From NCBI GenBank assembly GCA_965240325.2, contig OZ251237.1, forward strand, positions 1,364,001-1,428,000: a stretch of 64,000 nucleotides of DNA. The letters run 5' to 3'. Made by a program: the position numbers and the translations under genes. Below the pieces are notes generated by a model. That model saw nothing but the letters and a program-made list of their open reading frames with translations. It was not told the DNA's origin and searched no databases. Below are positions 13,279 through 22,511 of this stretch, in pieces (position 1 is the first letter of the stretch; each line of letters starts with the position of its first letter). The stretch comes from Rebecca billardiae RCC1528 (Eukaryota > Haptophyta).

Positions 13279-16072
13279 ATGGAGCTCCTGCCCGCGCGAG
13301 AGACGCCCGAGACGCCCGCCGGCGCCTCCGCGGACGGCGAGTGCGCCGGCGCCGGTGCCGGCACGGCGGCGGCGGCGGAGGCCAACGGCGGCGGCCGCGG
13401 CAGCGAGCAGCTCGTGTCGAAGCTGCTGCTGGAGAACTCGCAGCTGACGAGCACGATCGCGCAGCTCGAGGCGGAGCTGCGCGACATCGACCCCGTCTCC
13501 CGCCGCGCGAGTGCCGACGCGGCCGCGCTCGCCGCCTCCGAGGGCGAGGGCGAGCCGCTCGCGCCCGACGGCGCGCGGCCGCCGCCGCTGAGCGGCTTCG
13601 AGGCGTGGCACCGCCGGCTGCGGGTGGCGCACGGCGCGCTGGCGCGCGCGCGCGAGGGCGAGTCGTGGCTCGAGCGGCTCGAGCGCCAGCGCGCCGGCTG
13701 GGGCCTGCTCGACCGCTTCCGCGAGCGCGAGGCGCGCTCGCGCCACCACGGCTTGGGCGGCTCGGCCGCGGGCGCGGGCGGCGGCGCGGCCGCGGGCGGC
13801 CACCCGCCGGACGAGGCGATGTCGCGGAGCGCGCGCGGGCGGGCGCGCTCGATGGGCGGGCTGCCTGCGCACACGCCGGGCTCCGCCGCGCTCAGCGCCG
13901 CGTGGCGCCGCGCCGCCTCCGCGCGCCGCACGCCCGCCGAGCGCGCCGACTCCGATCGCCACGCCCACGTCGCGCTGGCGCAGGCGCGCGCGTGGTCGCG
14001 CGCGGGCACGGACGACGGCGAGGGCAGCGAGGAGGAGGAGGAGTGGGGCGAGGAGGGGGACGAGGACCTGCCGGCGGTGAGCCTGCCCACATACGAATCG
14101 TGCGCGCGCGCGCGCGCGCCCCGCGCCGCGCGCGACCTCGGCGCGCGAGCGCGCGGACGCAACGGCTGCTGGCTGCCGCGCCGCCGCCGCGCCGCCGCCG
14201 CCGCCTGCCGCCCGACTCCGCCGTGGCGATGTGGGCCTGCGTCGTGCGCGCCGCCCGCTTGGCTCCCGCGCCGCAGGTACGACTACGTGCGGCCCACCTC
14301 GCGGCTGCGCCTCGAGGCGCTCGCGGCCGCGGCGCAGCGCGGGCGCGCCGCGCTCGAGCGCGATGCGGTGCTTGACTCCCTCGTGGCCGGCGTGTTGCTT
14401 CCCTTCCTCGTCGGTGTCGCGGTGGGCACGTCGGCGTACGTGAGCAACGCGCTGACGGACGTGCTGATCGACGTGAAGTGGCGCTGGACCTTCGCGCTGC
14501 TCCACGGCGGGCTGTGGGGCGTCGCCTCCTTCCCCGTCTTCGCCGGCTTCTGCGTCGGCCTGACGTCGCTCTCCGCCGGCATCGCGCTGCTCGCGCCCGC
14601 CGCGTGTGGCTCTGGCATCCCGCATGTGAAGGCGGTGCTCAACGGGATTCGGGTGCCCGGCACGCTGAGCGCGCGGACGCTCGGGGTGAAGCTCGTGGGG
14701 ATCACGCTCGTCGTCGCGTCGGGCGTGCCCGCCGGCCGCGAGGGCCCGATGGTGCAGGTGGGCGCGGGCGTCGGCTCGCTCGCTCTGCAGGTCTATCACG
14801 CAGCGCTCGAGCGCGGCTGGCCGCGGCGCGCGAGCACACAGCTGCGGCTGCTGGACGAGGTGCGTGGCGGGCGGGTGCGCGTGGCGGATGCGCGTGCGTG
14901 GGCGGGGTCGTGCGGCTCGGGGGCGCCTGCTCTGCGCCCCGCCGCCGCCCCGTGCCGCGCCGCGCCCGCGCCCCCCTCCCCCGCCCCGCAGCCCCGCAGC
15001 CGGGGTGGGGCGCGCACGCGCGCGCGCGCTCGCTCGCTGCGAGAGAGACAGCGCGCCACAGCGTGACACAGCGCGCCGCCTGTCTGCCGGCCTCCGCGCC
15101 GCACCCCGGCGCGCGCGCGCGTGGTGGGTCGCTCGCAGGACGACTACAAGCGCGAGTACGTCTCGATGGGCGCGGCGGCGGGCGTCGCGGCCGCGTTCAA
15201 CGCGCCGATCGGCGGCGTCCTGTTTGCGCTGGAGGAGGTGTCGACGCACTGGTGCGCGCGGCTCACGTGGCGCTCCTTCTTCGCAGCCATCATCGCGGCG
15301 GTCACGATGAACTACCTCGTCTCGGGGCGCGAGCGCGGCGTGATCGAGGACGACGCGCTGGTGGTGTTCGGCGCGTTCGACCTCGCCTCCTCCTTCAAGG
15401 TCTCCGAGCTGCCGTACTTCGTGCTCATCGGCGTGGGCGGCGGGCTGCTGGGCGCCGCGTTCAACGCCCTCAACGGGCGCCTCAACCGGTGGCGGCAGCG
15501 CGCGCGCGACAGGCCGGGCGGTCTGCTCGTCGAGCTCGCGGGGGGCTCGGTGCGGCGCGCGAAGGTGGGCGAGGCGGCGTGCCTCGCGCTGCTCGTCGCG
15601 TCGGTCTCCTTCTTCCTCCCGCTCCTCTTCGGCTGCTCCGACGCGGCCGACACCCTCGGCGGCGGCGGCGGCGACCCGCTCGCGCGCGCGGGCGGCCGGC
15701 AGATCCGCGTCGAGTCGTTGCTGGTGAGCGTGCAGTGCACCGCTGAGGGCCAGTACAACGAGATCGCCTCGATCACGCTGTCGAACCAGCACCGCGTGGT
15801 GCGCGCGCTCTTCTCGCGCAACGCGGCCGGCGCGCTCTTCGCGCCGCACTCGCTGCTCGTCTGCCTCCTCCTCTCATTCGCGCTCTCGGTGGTCGTCTAC
15901 GGCGCGGCGATGCCGAGCGGTCTGTTTGTGCCGTGCATGACGATGGGCGCGCTCGGCGGGAGGCTGGTCGGCGAGCTCGTCGCGGCGGGCGCGGCGAGGG
16001 CGGGCGCGGAGGCGGCGGCGGGCGCGGCGGCGGGCGCGGAGGCGGTGCTCGCCGCGATGCCCGCCGACGCGC

Positions 16073-16115
<43 letters not shown>

Positions 16116-17517
16116 GCGCGGCCCTGGCGGCGTGGACACTGGCTTCTACGCGCTGATCGGCGCGGCAGCCATGCTGGGGGGCGTCACGCGGATGACCATC
16201 TCGCTCGTCGTGATCATCTGCGAGATCTCGAACGACGCGGGCGCGCTGCTGCCGCTGATGGCGGCGATCCTGACGGCGAAGGTCGTCGCCGACTTCTTCA
16301 ACCCCTCGCTCTACGACGCGGCGATGGCGCTCGCCGGCTTCCCATTCCTCGAGGATGAGCCGCCACGGCGCGCGGCCGACGCGCTCTGCGCTGCGGACGT
16401 GATGACAAGCGGTGTGCGCGCGCTGCCGACGGTGGTGCGCGCGCGCGAGGCGGCGGAGGCGCTGCGCGAGAGCGCACACGCCGCGCTGCCGGTGATCGAG
16501 CGCGGACGCGCCGGCCACGGCCGCACGCTCGTCGGCTCCGTCCGCCGGTACGAGCTGTCAGCGCTGCTGCGCGCGCGCGCGTTTGTCAGGCCGGGCTCGG
16601 GCGCGCCGCCGCTGCGCTCGCGCACGGAGAGCGTCGGCAGCGCGGCCGGCGGCGGCGGCGGCGCGGGGAAGGGGAAGGGGTCGCAGCCGCCCGAGCTGCT
16701 CGACCAGCTGTCCGCCGGCAGCGCCTCCGCCGACGGCGCGCACGCGGGCTGCGCGCCCGCGCGCCCGCTGCCGCCGCCGACGCCGCCCCTCGCCACCGCC
16801 GCGTCGCCGCCGCCGTCGCCGCCCGCGCCGCCCGCGCGCGCCGCCGCGCACGCCGAGCCGGAGTGGGTCGCCGACGCCAGCCGGGTGAGCCTCGCCGAGC
16901 TCGTCGCGGAGCGGCGCCGGCTGCGCGCGCCGGCCTCCTCCTCCACCGGCGGCGGGTACTCGTTCGGCGGCGGCGGCGGCAGCGGCGCAAACAGCCGGCG
17001 CGCGTCGGCCGATCGCGCGGCCGTGTCAGCGGCGGACGGCGCGGACTCGGCGCGCGGCGCCGCCCTGCCTTCCCTCGACGCGGAGGACGCGGAGTGGTGC
17101 CTCGACCTGCGCGCGATCATGGAGCTCGCGCCGATGACCGTGCTCCCCGCCACCCCGCTCGAGCGCGTGCACCGCCACTTCCGCTCGATGGGCCTGCGCC
17201 ACCTGTTTGTGGTCGACCGCCGGCACCGGCTGCTCGGCGTCGTCACGCGCAAGGAGCTGCTGCCGCAGGTGCTCGAGCAGGAGGCGGAGGACGCGACGCA
17301 CCCGCGCGCGCACGGCGCGCTGGCGTACGACGCGCAGCAGATGCGCACGCCGGACAAGCAGCGCTCGACGCACGGCCCCTCGCCCGCCACCTCGCCCGGC
17401 CGCGCGCCGCGCGACGGCTTCGGCGCCGCCGCCGCTAACGAGTCAGATGGCCGTGACAACGGCGGCGGCGCGGAGGGCGCGGGCCCGTCGCAGATGCCGT
17501 CATCGGCCACCTGCTAG
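13279..17517 (+). CDS. CLC-family chloride channel or Cl-/H+ exchanger with C-terminal CBS domains
   Basis: This is an anion channel or exchanger of internal or plasma membranes. There are three exons: 13279-14099, 14277-14859 and 15139-17517. Introns 14100-14276 and 14860-15138 are GT-AG. The product is about 1260 aa, long for the family. Residues 1-270 are a low-complexity acidic and coiled N terminus. The CLC core then shows GSGIPHVKAVLNG, GREGPMVQVG (gating glutamate), GVLFALEE (the position of the proton-pathway glutamate, which favours an exchanger), and MPSGLFVPCMTMGA. A polyalanine insertion lies in the core at 16071-16110. Two CBS halves follow: ADVMTSGVRALPTVV near 16395, and IMELAPMTVLPATPLERVHR near 17115. 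They are separated by about 200 residues of low complexity. Intron 1 is 177 bp, a multiple of three with no stop, so retained transcripts would stay in frame. Confidence 0.9.
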
Positions 17518-17749
17518 TGCCTAGTGCTAGTGCCTAGTGCTGACGATGTACTGCTAGCATGAAGAGCATACAGTCGTGGGTCGTTGCGCATCATGAATGC
17601 TGCAGGTCTGGAGTGCCGAGGCTTGGTATGGTATGGGCCGAATAAAAAGGGGCGCGATTCCTGGGGATTCCTGGCGCGTCCCGCCGGTCGACGTAGAACG
17701 TAGAGCCCCGCTGGCCGCGCGTCAGGGCGACGGGACGCGCTGCTGGTCG

Positions 17750-20221
17750 ATGGTATCGACTGCGCCACCCCCAACGCCCCTGCCGCGCGCGCGCCTCGCG
17801 CTGGTGGCATGGATGAACGTGAGCGAGGCGCTCGTGCACACGATGTGTCTCCCATTCGCCCCCTTCATGGTGCAGCACCTCATCGGAGCCGACGACGCGG
17901 ATCCTCGCATCGCGTACCTCCAAGGCTGTCTGGTCGCGGCGGCCAGCCTGGCCGAGTTCGTTGGCAGCTACCCGCTAGGCTTGCTGAGCGACCTGATCGG
18001 CCGGCGGCCGGTCATTCTGCTGGCCTTATTCGCGACCACCATTTGCACGCCGGCGTTTGGCTTCGCCACCTCGTACGAGATGGCTTTTGCTGCCCGCACA
18101 GTGCGCGGGCTGTGCGCGGCCGTCACGGGTACGACCAAGACGTACCTGTACGAGATCACCGACAGCTCGAATCGCGACCGCGCGTTTAGCGTGCTGATGG
18201 CATGCTACGGCTTCGCGCTGTGCATCGGGCCGACCCTCGGCGGCGCGCTCTCCGAGCCTGCCCGCACGTGGCCGTCCACCTTCCCCAATGGCTCTCTCTT
18301 CGACCGCCACCCGTACGCGCTCCCGTGCGTCGTCGTCGCGGCGTGCAGCGGGGCGGCGGGCGTGTGCGCGTGGTTCATGCTCGCCGAGACCGTGCACCGA
18401 CGCTCCCCGTCGATCTGCTGCCTCGACACCCAGCCGCTCTTGGACAAGGGCGCCGCGGACAGCGAGTCTGGCGATGCCTCGAAGCAGTCGGCTCAGGGTG
18501 GGTCTGACGCGAGCGGCAGTGCCGCTGGGCGTGGCGGCAGCAGCGCACTCGGCCGCACCGCCTGGCTGGCCGCGGTGCTGTACGGGATGGTCGCGCTGGT
18601 GGTGGAGATGATACAGGTGCTGTGGGTGCTGTGGGCCAAGCTGCCCCTCGCCCAGCGCGGCCCGCACCTTGACGTGCGCACGATCGGCCTCTTGCAGGCG
18701 GTCGGAGGCGTGGGCATGCTCTTCTCGCAGGCGGTCCTCTACCCGCATGCCGTGCGCGCGTTCGGGCTCAGCCAGACGTTCCGCCTGGGCTGGGTCGGGC
18801 CGGTCGTCGCGTATGTGGCGATCCCCTTCACGGTCCAGCTCGCTCCGCCCGAGGGCGGGTGCTGGCCCTCCCCGTTCTGCGCGTTGCTGGCGGTGCTCGA
18901 GCTGCTGCAGATGGCAAGCAGCTCGGCGCTCTTCACCTGCGTCATCCTGATGCTCTCCAACTCGGTGCCGAGCGGAGAGCTGGGAGCCGCGAACGGAGTG
19001 GGGCAGTCGATCGCGTCCATGGCGCGCTTCGCCGCGCCGCTCTTCAGCGCTACTCTCGTCGGCCAGCTCGCCTCTGGCGCGCCTCCGCTCGACGTGCGGC
19101 TTGCCTTCTTTGCGGTGGCAGCGTTCGCGCTGCTCTCGGTGGCACTCTCGTACGCGCTGCCGCGCTCGATCGACCACGCGTTCGACGGCGCGGCATCGCT
19201 CGCTGGGGCGCCCGCGTCGCGGCGGCCGCACGACCCGAATCGTTTGCCAGCCGCGATCGAGCAGCGCATGATGTGCGCGCCGCTGGGGGCCGCTGACCCC
19301 CATGCCGTCGCGCTCGCGCGTGAGCGGCTCTCGGCGGAAGGGATGGTTGTGATCGACAAGGGCGCCGCGTTCTCCTCAGCGGACGAAGTGCGCGCATGGA
19401 GCGCGGCTCTTTTCTCGGCTGAGTATGACTACACTCGCAGCGGCGCGGCCGCTCGCGACAACCTGGGCGGCGGCGTGCTCGCCACCACCGGCAAGGCCGA
19501 GCGTTCGGCCGTTCAGCTTCTCGAGCACCCCGAGATGAGCTACGAGCGTGAGTACCCTGGGAAGCTGCTCTTTGCGTGCTTCGAGTGTCCGCCCGACAAG
19601 GCGCAGACGACGCTGCTCGAGACCAGCGCTCTGACGCGCGCGCTGCGAGGGACAGCGCTCTGGCACAAGCTCGAGGCGCACGGCCTCACCTACCACTTCA
19701 AGTACTACTCTGCGGACGAGGTCGGTCCAGGCGGCCCGCCGCCAGTCCTGCGCCCGTGGCAGGACTTCTTCGGAGTGCGCACGCGCGCTGAGCTCGAGGC
19801 GGAGCTCGGGCGGCGGCGCATGCGCGCAGAGTGGCTCCAGGGCGAGGCCGGTGTGGTGCGTGTCTCACAGACCCTGCCTGCCTTCGAGCTGGACGACCAG
19901 GGGGACTTGCGTGTGCACTTCACCCTCGCCGTTCACGGCTGCAAGTTCGACCCTGACCCCGCGTGGAAAGGCGTGGCGCACATCGACAGGCCGTATCACT
20001 TCACGCTGGGGGACGGCGCCGAGCTGACGCACGCAGAGCTGGAGCTTGTAAGAGGCATGTACGACACGCACCGCGTGCTGCTGCCGTGGGTGCCCGGCAG
20101 GCTTGTCGTGCTTGACAACCAGCGCTGGATGCACGGCCGTGTCGCTTTTGCACTCGAACCACACGAGACGCGCAAGATCGGCGTCTGCACAGGGGAGAAG
20201 CGCACACGGCGCCTCGTATGA
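17750..20221 (+). CDS. MFS transporter fused to a TauD-type Fe(II)/2-oxoglutarate oxygenase
   Basis: The product is an 823-aa single-exon protein. Residues 15-470 form a twelve-helix major facilitator, with the loop 2-3 signature GLLSDLIGRRPVI at 78-90 and a soluble loop at about 215-268 between helices 6 and 7. It resembles ZIF1/tetracycline-type exporters. Residues 505-823 resemble TauD/TfdA-like dioxygenases. LLEHPEMSYEREYPGKL gives His593-x-Glu595, WMHGRVAF gives distal His795, and HETRKIG gives Arg808 for 2-oxoglutarate. PWQDFFG at 669-675 also fits. The iron ligand pattern HxE instead of HxD is seen in some eukaryotic TauD relatives. There is no frameshift or stop between the halves, so this reads as a true fusion. 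I start at ATG 17750 because upstream in-frame sequence is not transporter-like. It lies 255 bp from the convergent methyltransferase-SDR gene and heads the putative MAA cluster. Export coupled to hydroxylation or tailoring is inference. Confidence 0.82.
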   Translation: MVSTAPPPTPLPRARLALVAWMNVSEALVHTMCLPFAPFMVQHLIGADDADPRIAYLQGCLVAAASLAEFVGSYPLGLLSDLIGRRPVILLALFATTICTPAFGFATSYEMAFAARTVRGLCAAVTGTTKTYLYEITDSSNRDRAFSVLMACYGFALCIGPTLGGALSEPARTWPSTFPNGSLFDRHPYALPCVVVAACSGAAGVCAWFMLAETVHRRSPSICCLDTQPLLDKGAADSESGDASKQSAQGGSDASGSAAGRGGSSALGRTAWLAAVLYGMVALVVEMIQVLWVLWAKLPLAQRGPHLDVRTIGLLQAVGGVGMLFSQAVLYPHAVRAFGLSQTFRLGWVGPVVAYVAIPFTVQLAPPEGGCWPSPFCALLAVLELLQMASSSALFTCVILMLSNSVPSGELGAANGVGQSIASMARFAAPLFSATLVGQLASGAPPLDVRLAFFAVAAFALLSVALSYALPRSIDHAFDGAASLAGAPASRRPHDPNRLPAAIEQRMMCAPLGAADPHAVALARERLSAEGMVVIDKGAAFSSADEVRAWSAALFSAEYDYTRSGAAARDNLGGGVLATTGKAERSAVQLLEHPEMSYEREYPGKLLFACFECPPDKAQTTLLETSALTRALRGTALWHKLEAHGLTYHFKYYSADEVGPGGPPPVLRPWQDFFGVRTRAELEAELGRRRMRAEWLQGEAGVVRVSQTLPAFELDDQGDLRVHFTLAVHGCKFDPDPAWKGVAHIDRPYHFTLGDGAELTHAELELVRGMYDTHRVLLPWVPGRLVVLDNQRWMHGRVAFALEPHETRKIGVCTGEKRTRRLV

Positions 20222-20476
20222 TTTGTAGCTAGTAGTATATATATGCCTCTGGGATGAGCCCACTAGTAGTGGCTATGAAGCCTGCTATATATAAGACTAA
20301 TTTTACTATTTCAATATATATATATATATATATTATGTGACACTGTAATCTCGCCTGCCTGAGCTGTGTGCGTCTCTTATTCTGAGTAAACTGTAGCTGC
20401 GCGCACGGATGCGACGTGCGTGGCTCCCAGACCCAGCACCAGCACAGTCGAGCGACGGCGCCGCCGCGCGCGGCCC

Positions 20477-22237
20477 TCACCACAGGCTCTGGCCGCCCTC
20501 GATCACGAGGTTGTGTCCCACCATGTACGAGGACGCGTCGGACGCGAGGTACACGACCGCCGCCTGCAAGTCCGTCACCTGCGCTAGCCGCCCGGCCGGG
20601 ATCTGCTCGAGCCAAGTGGCGGCAAGCTTGTTGAGTGCGGGGTTGTCCCAGATCAGGGGGGTGTCCACAATGCCAGGCGAGATGCAGTTGACGTTCAGGC
20701 CGCGCGACGCCCACTCGCACGCGAGAGACTGCGTCAGCTTGACCACGGCCGCCTTGGACGCGTTGTACGCCGCCTGCTTCTGCGGGTGCGGCACGAGCAG
20801 CGACGCCATCGACGCCGTGTTGATGATCTTGCCGCTGCCGCGCGCGAGCATGTGCCGCGCCTCGTGCTGGCAGCAGAGGAAGACGCCGCGTGTGTTGAGC
20901 GCGAACGTGAGGTCCCAGTCGGCGACGGGCGTGTCCTCGGCGGCAGAGTTCTTGTTCACGCCCGCGTTGTTCACCGCGATGTCGAGGGCGCCCTTCCACG
21001 CCACCGCCGCGTCGACCATCGCCTTGACGCTCCCCTCGTCCGCGCAGTCGGCGCGCACCGCCATCGCCTCTGCGCCCTTTGAGACCAGCTCGGCGGCCAC
21101 CGCGTCCGCACGCGCCTGGTCCAGGTCGGCGACGGCGACGGCGGCGCCCGCCTCGGCGAGCGCGTGCGCGAAGGCGCGGCCGATGCCCTGTCCGCCGCCG
21201 GTCACGAGGGCCGTCTTGCCGCTCAGCTTGAGGCGGTCGAGGATGCGCGCGCCCCCCACGCCTCGCGTCACCTCGTCCGGGCCGGCTGCGCCGCTGGGCT
21301 GCGGCGGCGGCGCAGGGGCCGCCGCCGGCACGGGCGCCGCGGCAACCTCGGCGGTGGGCACCGGCGCCGGCGGCGGTGGCGCCGCGCCCTTCAGCCGCAC
21401 GATCGTGATCCCGTCGCGAAGCGGCAGCGTGACGATCTCGACGCGCGCGTCCGCCCTCACCATCTTGTTGAACTCGCGCAGCGCCTCGCCGCCCGCGTTC
21501 CAGCTGTGCGGGTCGTGCGCGGCGCGGCCGAGGTAGGGCACGCCCTTGAAGAGGACGTTGTCGATCACGATCACGCCGCCCGGCGCGAGCAGCCCACGCG
21601 AGAGCACCGTCTCGTAGTACGCCGCGTACGAGCCCTTGTCCGCGTCGATGAACACCATGTCAAGCGGCTGCGCCTGCGGCCACGCGCGCAGCGTCTCGAG
21701 CGCGTCGCCGATGCGCACGCGGATCTTGTGCCCGTGGGGCGACTTGTCGAAGATGGGGCGGGCAAAGGCCTCAAGGAACGGGTCCACCTCGCACGAGATC
21801 ACCTCGCCGTCCTCGGGCAGCGCCTCGGCGATCGTGAGCGCGCCGTAGCCGGTGAACATGCCGACCTCGAGCACGCGCCGGGCCTTGAGCATGTACGCAA
21901 ACATGGCGAGCGTCTTGGCCTCGACGATGTCCGTGGTCCACCGCTCGGAGAAGCGGAACACCGTCTTGCCCTGCGCGTGCAGCTCGTCCCACGGCGCGCC
22001 GCGCGTCTTCCGCTCGAGCTCGGCCGCCTCGGGTGACGGCGCAGACGTGCACTCGACCAGGTACTCGTCCAGGCCACGCGAGAGGCTGGCCGCCTCGTCG
22101 AGCAGGGCGGTGAGCCGCTCGTTGGGCGTGTCAGGCACGAACGCGACCTCCTGCGCGGACGGTGGCGCGGACGACTCCGCTTTCGCCGCAGCGGCGCCGT
22201 GCGCGCGAATGCCCGCGACCGAGCTGGCCTGCTCCAT
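20477..22237 (-). CDS. MysB-like O-methyltransferase fused to short-chain dehydrogenase/reductase
   Basis: The product is a 586-aa single-exon fusion. Residues 40-283 are a class I caffeoyl-CoA-type O-methyltransferase. RRVLEVGMFTGYGALTIAEA at about 120-139 is the SAM site. IDADKG at 197-202 and IDNVLFKGVPYLG at 225-237 follow. The whole stretch, including ALPEDGEVISCEVDP and SPHGHKIRV, resembles cyanobacterial MysB, which methylates demethyl-4-deoxygadusol. A Pro/Ala linker at 284-335 leads to a classical SDR (336-586). The SDR has the cofactor motif TGGGQGIG, NNAG near 423, serine near 476, YNASK near 491, and ISPGIVDTP. ATG 22237 is preferred; in-frame ATGs upstream to 22351 would add 38 residues. 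The start faces the cyclase gene across 274 bp. The order methyltransferase then oxidoreductase is reminiscent of vertebrate MT-Ox in gadusol synthesis, but the sequence families may differ. Confidence 0.85.
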   Translation of the reverse strand: MEQASSVAGIRAHGAAAAKAESSAPPSAQEVAFVPDTPNERLTALLDEAASLSRGLDEYLVECTSAPSPEAAELERKTRGAPWDELHAQGKTVFRFSERWTTDIVEAKTLAMFAYMLKARRVLEVGMFTGYGALTIAEALPEDGEVISCEVDPFLEAFARPIFDKSPHGHKIRVRIGDALETLRAWPQAQPLDMVFIDADKGSYAAYYETVLSRGLLAPGGVIVIDNVLFKGVPYLGRAAHDPHSWNAGGEALREFNKMVRADARVEIVTLPLRDGITIVRLKGAAPPPPAPVPTAEVAAAPVPAAAPAPPPQPSGAAGPDEVTRGVGGARILDRLKLSGKTALVTGGGQGIGRAFAHALAEAGAAVAVADLDQARADAVAAELVSKGAEAMAVRADCADEGSVKAMVDAAVAWKGALDIAVNNAGVNKNSAAEDTPVADWDLTFALNTRGVFLCCQHEARHMLARGSGKIINTASMASLLVPHPQKQAAYNASKAAVVKLTQSLACEWASRGLNVNCISPGIVDTPLIWDNPALNKLAATWLEQIPAGRLAQVTDLQAAVVYLASDASSYMVGHNLVIEGGQSLW

Positions 22238-22511
22238 GCCTTTGACTTGATTGCTCGTTGGCCGGCGATCAGCGAATTGATGAGAATGTACCTGATGAAC
22301 CTTCATCAATGTGTGCATCAACGCGTCTGACCTTCCTTTGATTCCGCGCATCCGCTACTTGATCCCTGCATGGGATGAAAAGCGGCGTGGTAATTATAAT
22401 AATAAACCATTCATTAATTAAATACCCCATAGTACGTTGAACGTGTACGGTATTTTCTCCGGACTGTCCATCCCGGGTCGGTGAACGTTCGCGCGATCAC
22501 GGAGGACGAAG
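22238..22511. promoter_or_regulatory. Divergent promoter between methyltransferase-SDR and cyclase genes
   Basis: 274 bp separate the two opposed ATGs. The middle, about 22385-22430, is AT-rich (TTATAATAATAAACC and TTAATTAAATA), unlike the flanking coding DNA, and could hold core promoter elements for both genes. Confidence 0.5.

Noticed and set aside
13132-15849. 905-codon minus-strand frame opposite the CLC gene
   Set aside because: A shadow of the CLC exons and introns; it runs straight through both GT-AG introns without any domain.
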